Assembly: GCA_946480965.1 (NCBI GenBank)
Contig: CAMLMI010000306.1
Span: 1-6,013 of the forward strand
Source of the DNA: an uncultured Verrucomicrobiales bacterium
GTDB taxonomy: Bacteria; Verrucomicrobiota; Verrucomicrobiae; Limisphaerales; CANJSG01
Direction: 5' to 3'
DNA: 6,013 nucleotides
Positions 1 through 5,122 of the stretch are shown piece after piece (the first letter of the stretch is position 1; each line of letters starts with the position of its first letter). A program made the translations under genes and the position numbers. The notes under the pieces are model-generated. The model searched no databases, was not told where the DNA came from, and saw only the letters and a list, made by a program, of their open reading frames with translations.

Positions 1-82
1 ACTCCGGAACGTCTCGAAGTCGCCAGTGTGGCGTGTTCATCAGGTGGTCATCCTCCGGCGGATCGGCGGGAGCCTTCGCCCT

Positions 83-117
83 ACCGCGCCCGCAGGAGCG
101 GGCGCTTGCCTCGCGGT
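83..117. repeat. REP-like palindromic element upstream of panE
   Basis: An 8-bp perfect GC stem (GCGCCCGC at 86-93, GCGGGCGC at 98-105) closes on the 4-nt loop AGGA. An alternative outer pairing joins ACCGCG (83-88) to CGCGGT (112-117). The stretch from the loop rightwards (GGAGCGGGCGCTTGCC) resembles, from memory, the REP sequences common in Pseudomonas and other high-GC genomes. It ends 26 nt before the panE start, so in mRNA it would lie in the leader. There is no U-tract after it, so it is not a standard terminator. Calling it a dispersed REP is inference and depends on other copies existing in the genome. Confidence 0.45.
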
Positions 118-143
118 GCCTCCTCCACTACTTCGTTGCCCGC

Positions 144-1106
144 ATGAAGATCGCCGTCGTCGGATGCGGGGCGCTGGGCAGCTATTACGGTGCCCGCTTG
201 GCCCGCGACAACCATGAGGTCCATTTCCTTCTGCGCTCCGACTACGACGCGGTGCGCGCGGGAGGGGTGAAGGTGCTCAGCCCCGAAGGCGACTTCCACG
301 TGCGTCCCCGCGCCGCGCGCACGCCCGAAGAGATCGGACCCTGCGATCTCGTGCTCATCGGCCTGAAGACGACGGCCAACGGGCAGTTCGCGCGGCTCTT
401 GCCGCCTTTGGCCGGGCCTGCGACCGCCTTCCTCACGCTGCAGAACGGTTTGGGAAACGAGGACCAATTGGCCGCCGTCGTGGGCCAAGAAAACACGCTC
501 GGCGGACTCTGCTTCGTCTGTTTGAACCGGCTCGAGCCCGGCGTCATCCACCACATGGCGCACGGCAAGATCGTCCTCGGCGAATGGCGGCGCGCGCCGC
601 AGCCGCGCACGCATGACATCGCCGCCGCCATCCGGCACTCGGGCGTGCCGTGCGAGGTCAGCGAGAACGTCGAGCGCACGCACTGGGAGAAGCTCGTGTG
701 GAACATCCCGTTCAACGGACTGGGCGTGGCCAGCGCGGCGGGTTTCGACGCGGTGGCGAACGACGGCGATTTCAAGGGGGCCGTCGGTCCTTGCCTGACC
801 TCGGACCGGTTGCTGGCCGATCCGGATTGGCTGCGTCTGCTGCGCGAATTGATGCTGGAGACGATCCACGCCGCGCAGGCGCTGGGACTGGAGATCGACG
901 AGTCGTGGGCGCAGGTGCAGATCGACCGCACCTACAACATGGGCGCCTACAAGGCCTCGACGATCATCGACTACGAGCGCGGCTTGCCGCTGGAGGTGGA
1001 CTCGATGTTCCTCGAACCGCTGCGCCAGGCGAAGGCCGCCGGGGTGGCGATGCCGAGGCTGGAGGCGTTGAGCCGCGTGCTCACGGCGCTCAATCCGGCC
1101 GGGTGA
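144..1106 (+). CDS. panE: 2-dehydropantoate 2-reductase (ketopantoate reductase) family protein
   Basis: Protein of 320 residues, close to the usual 300-320 of the family. It is expected to reduce 2-dehydropantoate to pantoate with NADPH in the cytoplasm, a step of pantothenate and coenzyme A synthesis. The N-terminus is a Rossmann fold with GCGALG (residues 7-12). R31 and K75 match the NADPH-binding Arg and Lys of E. coli PanE. The LQNGLGN motif (99-105) holds the active-site Asn. The catalytic block gives K183, N187 and N191 (KLVWN, then PFN). S272 and the LEVD motif with E284 match Ser244 and Glu256 of E. coli. I chose the ATG at 144 because MKIAVVG starts the fold directly; an in-frame ATG at 33 would only add residues translated from the REP-like hairpin. 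No Shine-Dalgarno is visible. The gene stands alone and converges on the lipid-transport operon. The family includes paralogues acting on other 2-oxo acids, so the exact substrate is less certain than the fold. Confidence 0.88.
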   Translation: MKIAVVGCGALGSYYGARLARDNHEVHFLLRSDYDAVRAGGVKVLSPEGDFHVRPRAARTPEEIGPCDLVLIGLKTTANGQFARLLPPLAGPATAFLTLQNGLGNEDQLAAVVGQENTLGGLCFVCLNRLEPGVIHHMAHGKIVLGEWRRAPQPRTHDIAAAIRHSGVPCEVSENVERTHWEKLVWNIPFNGLGVASAAGFDAVANDGDFKGAVGPCLTSDRLLADPDWLRLLRELMLETIHAAQALGLEIDESWAQVQIDRTYNMGAYKASTIIDYERGLPLEVDSMFLEPLRQAKAAGVAMPRLEALSRVLTALNPAG

Positions 1107-1107
1107 A

Positions 1108-1146
1108 CCGGAACGAAGGAGCGCGGACGGTTACCTCCTTCGTCGG
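1108..1146. terminator. possible bidirectional hairpin between convergent genes
   Basis: The inverted repeat ACGAAGGAG (1113-1121) and CTCCTTCGT (1135-1143) has nine perfect pairs and a 13-nt loop. Three further pairs (CCG with CGG) follow after a 2-nt bulge. It begins directly after the panE stop and lies 47 nt past the lipoprotein stop, where a shared terminator of convergent genes would be expected. Neither side has a U-tract, so intrinsic termination is doubtful; the hairpin may only protect mRNA ends. Confidence 0.35.
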
Positions 1147-1192
1147 GATGTCAGATTCCTGATCCCGGATGCCGGATTCGGCTCCGCTCCTC

Positions 1193-2029
1193 TCAAGGCT
1201 GCTGGAACGCCGCGCCGACCGCGTCGCTCCACTGGGCCACGGCTTGGGACAGGCGGGCGACGTAACCTTCGACGCCTTCGTTGGCCGAGGTCGCCGCGAT
1301 GGTGAAGCGTTGCGGAGATTGGACCTGCTTTTGGTTTCCGCGCTGCAAGGTCCAAGTGGTTTCCAGCACCACGTCCCGGCCCGGAGCGCCTTCGAATCGG
1401 GTGACTTCGTAGATCAACTGCGCCGTCGCGATTGAGGCGGCGGGATCATGGGCGGCCACGACGGAGACGGTCGGCAGCTTGCGGCGCAGTTCTTCAGCGA
1501 GCACGCGGGCGATCCCTTGTTCCAACGGCTCGGCCCAATGGTGAAAGGGCAGGGGAACGACGCGGTTGTTGCCATCGGCGGTCAGGAGGACAGTGCTTTC
1601 CAGATAGGTGGCGACCCGGCCCGGGCCGATGCGTAGCACGGCGGAGTTTTCGGAAGGAGCGGTTGCCGGAACGCTTGCGGCAGAAGCGGAACGCAGCACG
1701 TAGAAGCGGCTCGGGTCCGGCTTGGGCTCGAAGACCGAGCAGCCGGTGGAACTCAGAATCGCGATGGCCAGCAGGAGGGAGGGATGGCCGCAAAGAGGCG
1801 CAAAAGGCGCAAAGAACAGTGACCGGCTCCTCACCCCGGCCCTCTCCTCATCCGATGGGGAGAGGGTGGCCGAAGGCCGGGTGAGGGGAGCGGTGACGTC
1901 CATCCATCGACTCCAGCGGATCGCCTGTAGAGCCGCGATAAAAGCCAGAGACCAAGGGGTGCCCCAGGTTTCGTCTTTGCGGCTCATGCGCCTCGTTGCA
2001 GCCATCGTCTCCGAAGTTTCAGGATTCAT
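1193..2029 (-). CDS. ABC-type transport auxiliary lipoprotein (PqiC-like) with repeat insertion in its 5' end
   Basis: The 278-residue frame from the ATG at 2029 contains a lipoprotein signal core, HPSLLLAIAILSSTGC, with the acylated Cys at residue 97. A PqiC/ABC_trans_aux-like domain follows (about 108-275). Supporting features are the RFYVLR start strand, VLRIGPGRVATYLEST, a HHWAEPLEQGIARVLAEEL helix typical of the family, and the C-terminal YVARLSQAVAQWSDAV helix. The likely role is an outer-membrane-anchored partner of the MCE transporter encoded just upstream. The ATG at 2029 lies 4 nt from the mlaD stop, matching the 3-4 nt spacing of the rest of the operon. However, residues 16-81 come from a repeat element and push the signal core about 80 residues inward. 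A GTG at 1834, inside the element, has a good Shine-Dalgarno and would give a 213-residue protein beginning RSRSLFF, with a normal-length signal peptide and the usual family length. The stop and product class are well supported; the start is open. The lipobox has Ser, not Leu, at -3. Confidence 0.8.
   Translation of the reverse strand: MNPETSETMAATRRMSRKDETWGTPWSLAFIAALQAIRWSRWMDVTAPLTRPSATLSPSDEERAGVRSRSLFFAPFAPLCGHPSLLLAIAILSSTGCSVFEPKPDPSRFYVLRSASAASVPATAPSENSAVLRIGPGRVATYLESTVLLTADGNNRVVPLPFHHWAEPLEQGIARVLAEELRRKLPTVSVVAAHDPAASIATAQLIYEVTRFEGAPGRDVVLETTWTLQRGNQKQVQSPQRFTIAATSANEGVEGYVARLSQAVAQWSDAVGAAFQQP
1790..1817. repeat. triplicated GCAAA-type short repeat
   Basis: Three tandem units of 9-10 nt: GCAAAGAGGC (1790-1799), GCAAAAGGC (1800-1808), GCAAAGAAC (1809-1817). 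Read on the minus strand this is the CTTTGCGCCTTTTGCGCC type of sequence, which I recall as a frequent dispersed repeat in environmental Gram-negative genomes. On the minus strand it encodes LFFAPFAPLC, hydrophobic residues that would extend the lipoprotein signal peptide. Confidence 0.55.
1830..1885. repeat. large palindromic repeat (CTCACCC...GGGTGAG type)
   Basis: The outer arms CTCACCCCGG (1830-1839) and CCGGGTGAG (1877-1885) pair with one bulged C. The inner arms CCCTCTCC (1840-1847) and GGAGAGGG (1859-1866) pair perfectly around a loop that itself contains CAT/ATG. A small side hairpin, GGCC-GAA-GGCC, sits at 1868-1878. This branched palindrome looks like a known class of intergenic repeat built on CCCTCTCC/GGAGAGGG arms. 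Here it lies within an open coding frame. Confidence 0.6.
1832..1849 (-). promoter_or_regulatory. Shine-Dalgarno and alternative GTG start for the lipoprotein
   Basis: On the minus strand GAGGAG (1849-1844) precedes a GTG (1834-1832) by 9 nt, in frame with the lipoprotein. Both lie within the palindromic repeat. None of the other starts in the window has a comparable Shine-Dalgarno. This argues for the GTG on motif strength, and against it in that this genome's other genes do not appear to use such motifs. The inner repeat stem would sequester the GAGGAG when folded, so initiation could be structure-dependent. Confidence 0.4.
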
Positions 2030-2033
2030 GGGA

Positions 2034-3041
2034 TCAGGGTTTCTCCGGGGCCTTGCCGGTGAGGATGGAGTTGGGGTTGCGCTGGAGATCGTCGGCGAGC
2101 TGCCGCAGGGAATCGAGGGCGCGGCCGGCTTTCTCCAAGGTGGTGAGCAGCTCGTGGCTCACGGGCGAGCCCGGACGGACGAGGTTCTTCAGATCGGTGA
2201 AGGCTTGCGTGGCTTCGACCAACGCGGTGTCGGCCTTGGTCAGGCCGGTGTCGAGCTTGGCCAGGAGCGGATCGGCTTGGCGGTTGAACTTGCCGGCCAA
2301 TTGACGGGCGTCGGCCAAGGCGAGGTTCAGGTTGGTGAGGGAGGAGCGAAGGTCGTCGTTGTCGAGCAGCGCGTCCACGCGGTCGAGGCTGCCGCGCAAC
2401 CGGGCGCTGACGTTGCCGAACTGCACGTCCTTGATCTCCGCGCGGATCTCCACAAGCAGGTTGGTCATCTGTTCGGAAATGGTCTTGAGGTCGAAGTGCG
2501 CGAGGCCGTCGAGCGTGCTCATGACGGAGGCCATGATCTCGGTCTGGGCGCTGGGCAGGGTGGGGATTTCCCAATAGCCGTGTTCCTCCTCCTGGCCCAA
2601 TTGAAAACGGCCCGGTTCCTTGCTCTGGCCAAGCGAAACGTAGAGCTGGCCGGAGAGAAGGTTCAGGATCTCCAGCCGGCCGCTGAAACCATTGGTCAGC
2701 GATTTCTCGAACTCCTGGCGGTCGCGCAGCCCTAGGCCGAGGCCCTTCACGCGGCGGGATATCTGTTCGTCGTCCACGTCGATGACCACGTTGATCACGG
2801 CCGAGCCATTGGCGGGATCGGGAGCGATCCAGATGTCGCGCACTTCGCCGATGTTCACGCCGAGGATCTTGACCGGCGCGCCGACATCGAGGCCCGTGAC
2901 CTGTTCGCGGAAGGTCAGCAGGAAGCTGGTGGATTGGCGGAAGAGCCGTCCTCCGCCGAAGAGCGCGATGGAGACGAAGAGGATGACGACGGCGCCGGTG
3001 ATGAACATCCCGATGGCGGCGGGGTTGACTTTGGTCTTCAT
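2034..3041 (-). CDS. mlaD: MCE/MlaD family lipid-transport protein
   Basis: Protein of 335 residues. It is the periplasmic, membrane-anchored lipid-binding component of an MCE transport system. One N-terminal membrane anchor (about residues 9-29) follows a short basic cytoplasmic start (MKTK). The MCE domain runs from about 38 to 140. It holds TFREQVTGLDVGAPVKILGV and IGEVRDI, and it closes with LSGQLYVSLG, which fits the pore-loop region of MlaD. The remaining 190 residues are rich in Leu, Ala and Asp with heptad-like spacing (about 165-320), a predicted long helix or coiled coil. It ends in LQRNPNSILTGK, similar to PqiB-like tails. E. coli MlaD is only about 180 residues, so the tail is a real extension. 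Start at 3041 because MKTKVNP precedes the anchor directly; a frame continuing to 3134 would overlap the ATPase gene. The start is 4 nt after the mlaF stop, so translational coupling is likely. Confidence 0.9.
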   Translation of the reverse strand: MKTKVNPAAIGMFITGAVVILFVSIALFGGGRLFRQSTSFLLTFREQVTGLDVGAPVKILGVNIGEVRDIWIAPDPANGSAVINVVIDVDDEQISRRVKGLGLGLRDRQEFEKSLTNGFSGRLEILNLLSGQLYVSLGQSKEPGRFQLGQEEEHGYWEIPTLPSAQTEIMASVMSTLDGLAHFDLKTISEQMTNLLVEIRAEIKDVQFGNVSARLRGSLDRVDALLDNDDLRSSLTNLNLALADARQLAGKFNRQADPLLAKLDTGLTKADTALVEATQAFTDLKNLVRPGSPVSHELLTTLEKAGRALDSLRQLADDLQRNPNSILTGKAPEKP

Positions 3042-3045
3042 GGTC

Positions 3046-3816
3046 TCAGGTCGGTTCCTGGCCGCGGTTGAGGAAGCGGCGGATTTCGGGGGAAGGACAA
3101 TGGTCGCGCAGCTCGGCGGGATGGCCGGTGGCACCGAGGGTCTTCGTCTGGGCGTCGAGGAAGACGGAGTTGGTGCCCACGGCGAAGATGCTGGCCAGCT
3201 CGTGGGTGACGAGCACGAAGGTGGTTCCGAGATGATGGCGGAGCTGGAGGATCAGCTCGTCCAAACGCGCGGCGCTGAGCGGATCGAGACCGGCGGAGGG
3301 CTCGTCGAGGAAGAGGATCTCGGGATCGAGCGCCATCGCGCGGGCGATGCCGGCGCGCTTGTTCATGCCGCCGCTGATCTCGGAGGGATAGAAGTCCTCG
3401 AAGCCGCCGAGGCCGACGAGCGAGAGCTTGTAGGAGACGTTGCGGCGGATCTGCTCGGGCGAAAGCTTGGTGTATTGCTCCAGGGGCAGGGCGACGTTTT
3501 CGGCGAGCGTGAGCGAGCTCCAGAGCGCGCCCTGCTGATACATGACGCCGAAGCGGCGCAGCATTTGCCGCCGTTGTTCGGCATCCGCACGGGTGAAGTT
3601 TTCCCCGCCGTGCAGGATCTCGCCGCTTGCCGGTTCCTCCAGGCCGACGAGGTGGCGCATGAGCGTGGATTTCCCGCAGCCGCTGCCGCCCATGATGATG
3701 AAGATGTCTCCGCGCCGGATCTGGAAGCTGAGATCGCGCATCACGACGTAGTCGCCATAGGCCATTGTGAGGTCGCGGACCTCGATCTGCACCGGATTGG
3801 GCTCGGGCGGTTCCAT
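3046..3816 (-). CDS. mlaF: ABC transporter ATP-binding protein, MlaF type
   Basis: Protein of 256 residues, within the usual size for MlaF (about 250-270). It is a cytoplasmic ATPase that powers the MlaE permease. All ABC motifs are present: Walker A GGSGCGKST (43-51), Q-loop in MYQQGALW (92-99), signature SEISGGMNKR (145-154), Walker B ILFLDEP (167-173), D-loop SAGLDP, and H-loop His205 in VTHE. The signature ISGGM with a following KRAGIARA and the QQGALWSSLT stretch are typical of the Mla/MCE-associated ATPase subfamily. The stop is 4 nt before mlaD and the start 3 nt after the mlaE stop, so it sits mid-operon. No Shine-Dalgarno is visible; coupling to mlaE translation is the likely mode. 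The catalytic set is intact. Confidence 0.94.
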   Translation of the reverse strand: MEPPEPNPVQIEVRDLTMAYGDYVVMRDLSFQIRRGDIFIIMGGSGCGKSTLMRHLVGLEEPASGEILHGGENFTRADAEQRRQMLRRFGVMYQQGALWSSLTLAENVALPLEQYTKLSPEQIRRNVSYKLSLVGLGGFEDFYPSEISGGMNKRAGIARAMALDPEILFLDEPSAGLDPLSAARLDELILQLRHHLGTTFVLVTHELASIFAVGTNSVFLDAQTKTLGATGHPAELRDHCPSPEIRRFLNRGQEPT

Positions 3817-3819
3817 GCG

Positions 3820-4953
3820 TCAGATGCCGAAGAGGGCGAACATCACGGCGAAGACCGCGTCGAGCGCGATGATGGACGTGATGGAGACGACGACGGCGGA
3901 GGTCGTGGCGAGGCCCACGGAGGAGGAGCTGTTGCCGGACTGCATGCCCTTGAGGCATCCCGCTCCGGCGATGATCGCCCCGAAGAAGAACGACTTCACG
4001 ATCCCGGCGAAGTAGTTCGGCAGCGTGACGGCCTCGATGATGCGGTCCACATACTGGATGATCGGCACGTCGAAGCCCGGCGCGATCAGGCCGCCACCGA
4101 CCATGCCCATGACGTTGCCGTAGGCGGTGAGCAACGGGAGCATCAGCACGAGCGCGATGAGGCGTGGTAGGACGAGGAAATCCATCGGGGAAAAGCCGAG
4201 CGTCTTCAGCGCGTCTATTTCCTGGTTCACCTTCATGCTGCCGATCTCCGCCGCGAAGGCCGCGCCGGTGCGGCCGCTCATGATGATGCCGGTCATCAGG
4301 CAGCCGAGTTCGCGCGTCATGCCCAGGCCGACAAGGTCCGCCACGTAGAGCGAAGCGCCGAACTGGTCGAGCTGCACGACGCCGACGAAGGCGATGATCA
4401 TGCCGACGAGCAGGTTGATCAGCGTGACGATGGGCAGCGCCTCCGCGCCGGTGCGCTGGATGATCAGCCAGGCGTCTTGCCAGCGGAAGAGCGCCTGGCC
4501 CCGGAAGAGGCGGCCGAGCGAGAGGACAGTTTCGCCGATGAAGGCGAAGGTATCGAACACGCCCCCGCTCACCCAGAGCCCGAGCCGGCCCACACGGCTG
4601 AAGAACGTGTCGCGGATCGGTTGGCGACGGGCGGCTTTTTCCGGGACGGCGAGGGCGAGCTTGATGAGTTCGCGCACGCCTTCCGGGCAAGCGGAGGTGT
4701 CCACGGCGATCTGCCGTTCGGCGCAGCGCTTGGCCACATCGACCAGCAGCGAGATCAGGCTGGAGTCGTAGGTGCCGAGCGCGGCCAGGTCGAAGGACAG
4801 CGAACGGGCGTCCTTGGCCGAGGCCAATTGCTCCAACAGTTCGCGTCCGTCCGGGAAGGGGCGATGCAGGCTCCAGTCTCCGCCGATGCGCAACACGGCC
4901 GCGCCGTTCCTGTCGGGAACGAGCGCGATGACGGGTGGAGCGGGTTCGGGCAT
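3820..4953 (-). CDS. mlaE: MlaE-family ABC permease with N-terminal STAS domain
   Basis: Protein of 377 residues, about 115 longer than E. coli MlaE (260), because a STAS-like domain is fused in front. The STAS part (about 18-100) shows RIGGDWSLH, LSFDLAALGTYDSSLISLL (the family's D-S-S/A-G loop) and a closing helix. It probably does the job of a separate MlaB and contacts the ATPase. The permease domain (about 120-377) carries the conserved cytoplasmic coupling stretch GRTGAAFAAEIGSMKVNQEI (227-246). It also has hydrophobic spans near 171-195, 258-290, 314-335 and 351-376, with the GLATTSAVVVSI block before the last. Start at 4953 because MPEPAPP leads straight into the STAS fold; the frame remains open to 5148, but that part covers the amt terminator and is low-complexity basic sequence. 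It is the first gene of the operon, so its promoter should lie at about 4954-5070. Confidence 0.92.
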   Translation of the reverse strand: MPEPAPPVIALVPDRNGAAVLRIGGDWSLHRPFPDGRELLEQLASAKDARSLSFDLAALGTYDSSLISLLVDVAKRCAERQIAVDTSACPEGVRELIKLALAVPEKAARRQPIRDTFFSRVGRLGLWVSGGVFDTFAFIGETVLSLGRLFRGQALFRWQDAWLIIQRTGAEALPIVTLINLLVGMIIAFVGVVQLDQFGASLYVADLVGLGMTRELGCLMTGIIMSGRTGAAFAAEIGSMKVNQEIDALKTLGFSPMDFLVLPRLIALVLMLPLLTAYGNVMGMVGGGLIAPGFDVPIIQYVDRIIEAVTLPNYFAGIVKSFFFGAIIAGAGCLKGMQSGNSSSSVGLATTSAVVVSITSIIALDAVFAVMFALFGI

Positions 4954-5066
4954 TGGGAGCGGTGGACGGCGGAAGCTGGGCGGCGACCTCGGAAACCCTT
5001 TCCCGTTGGACCTGGCCCGGCGTTCTCGGCGCGTAGTTGTGCAGGGTTCGCGGGCGGGCGTCGAAC
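4954..5066 (-). promoter_or_regulatory. presumed promoter region of the mlaEFD-lipoprotein operon
   Basis: The only non-coding stretch between the amt terminator and mlaE, so transcription of the operon must start here unless it reads through the terminator. I found no convincing -35/-10 pair, operator palindrome or Shine-Dalgarno. This call rests on position only. Confidence 0.3.
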
Positions 5067-5100
5067 AACAAAAAAGCCCCCGGTGTGAGCCGGGGGCTTT
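5067..5100 (-). terminator. rho-independent terminator of amt
   Basis: An 11-bp perfect stem, AAAGCCCCCGG (5073-5083) with CCGGGGGCTTT (5090-5100), closes on a 6-nt loop. On the minus strand it is followed by TTTTTTGTTGTT, a proper U-rich tail. It starts 22 nt after the amt stop codon. It separates amt from the lipid-transport operon, so the two are probably separate transcription units. Confidence 0.92.
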
Positions 5101-5122
5101 GTGCGGAGAGCGTCGGAGCGGA

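Larger units (their letters stand above)
1784..1987. repeat. composite repeat element with terminal inverted repeats, inserted in the lipoprotein gene
   Basis: ATGGCCGCAAAGA on the plus strand (1784-1796) recurs on the minus strand as ATGAGCCGCAAAGA (1987-1974). The two are identical except for one inserted A. Between them lie two short repeat modules and a middle part (about 1886-1973) with visibly lower GC than the neighbouring genes and no recognisable domain in any frame. Removing 1787-1984 takes out exactly 66 codons and joins a short basic N-terminus (ATRRM) to HPSLLLAIAIL, a normal lipoprotein signal peptide. No clear target duplication is visible, and there is no transposase. I read it as a MITE-like or compound intergenic repeat; this is inference from one copy. 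Confidence 0.5.

Noticed and set aside
33..143. N-terminal extension of panE from the ATG at 33
   Set aside because: The extra 37 residues translate the REP-like hairpin and lie before the Rossmann beta-strand that normally begins the protein.
81..931. Two long minus-strand frames opposite panE
   Set aside because: The plus strand encodes an intact ketopantoate reductase with all key motifs; the opposite frames show no family features.
1150..1185. Repeated CCGGAT motifs as a possible operator or terminator
   Set aside because: The copies are short, imperfect and lack a stable stem or U-tract, and could be chance in this base composition.
1790..1817. CRISPR-like or short tandem array
   Set aside because: There are only three units of 9-10 nt with no spacers; it is a short dispersed-type repeat, not a CRISPR array.
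1722..2735. A 337-codon plus-strand frame opposite the lipoprotein and mlaD
   Set aside because: It has no domain, the opposite strand is clearly coding over most of it, and its start lies in repeat sequence.
3042..3134. N-terminal extension of mlaD from the ATG at 3134
   Set aside because: It overlaps the conserved C-terminus of mlaF and would place 31 extra residues before the usual MKTK-membrane anchor start.
2692..4170. A 492-codon plus-strand frame opposite mlaD, mlaF and mlaE
   Set aside because: It is antisense to three well-supported genes, is rich in Glu, Asp, His and Gly with no recognisable domain, and is explained by the high GC of the opposite strand.
3038..5071. A 677-codon minus-strand frame across mlaF and mlaE
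   Set aside because: It is an out-of-frame shadow, very rich in Arg, Pro and Gly, overlapping two conserved genes on the same strand.
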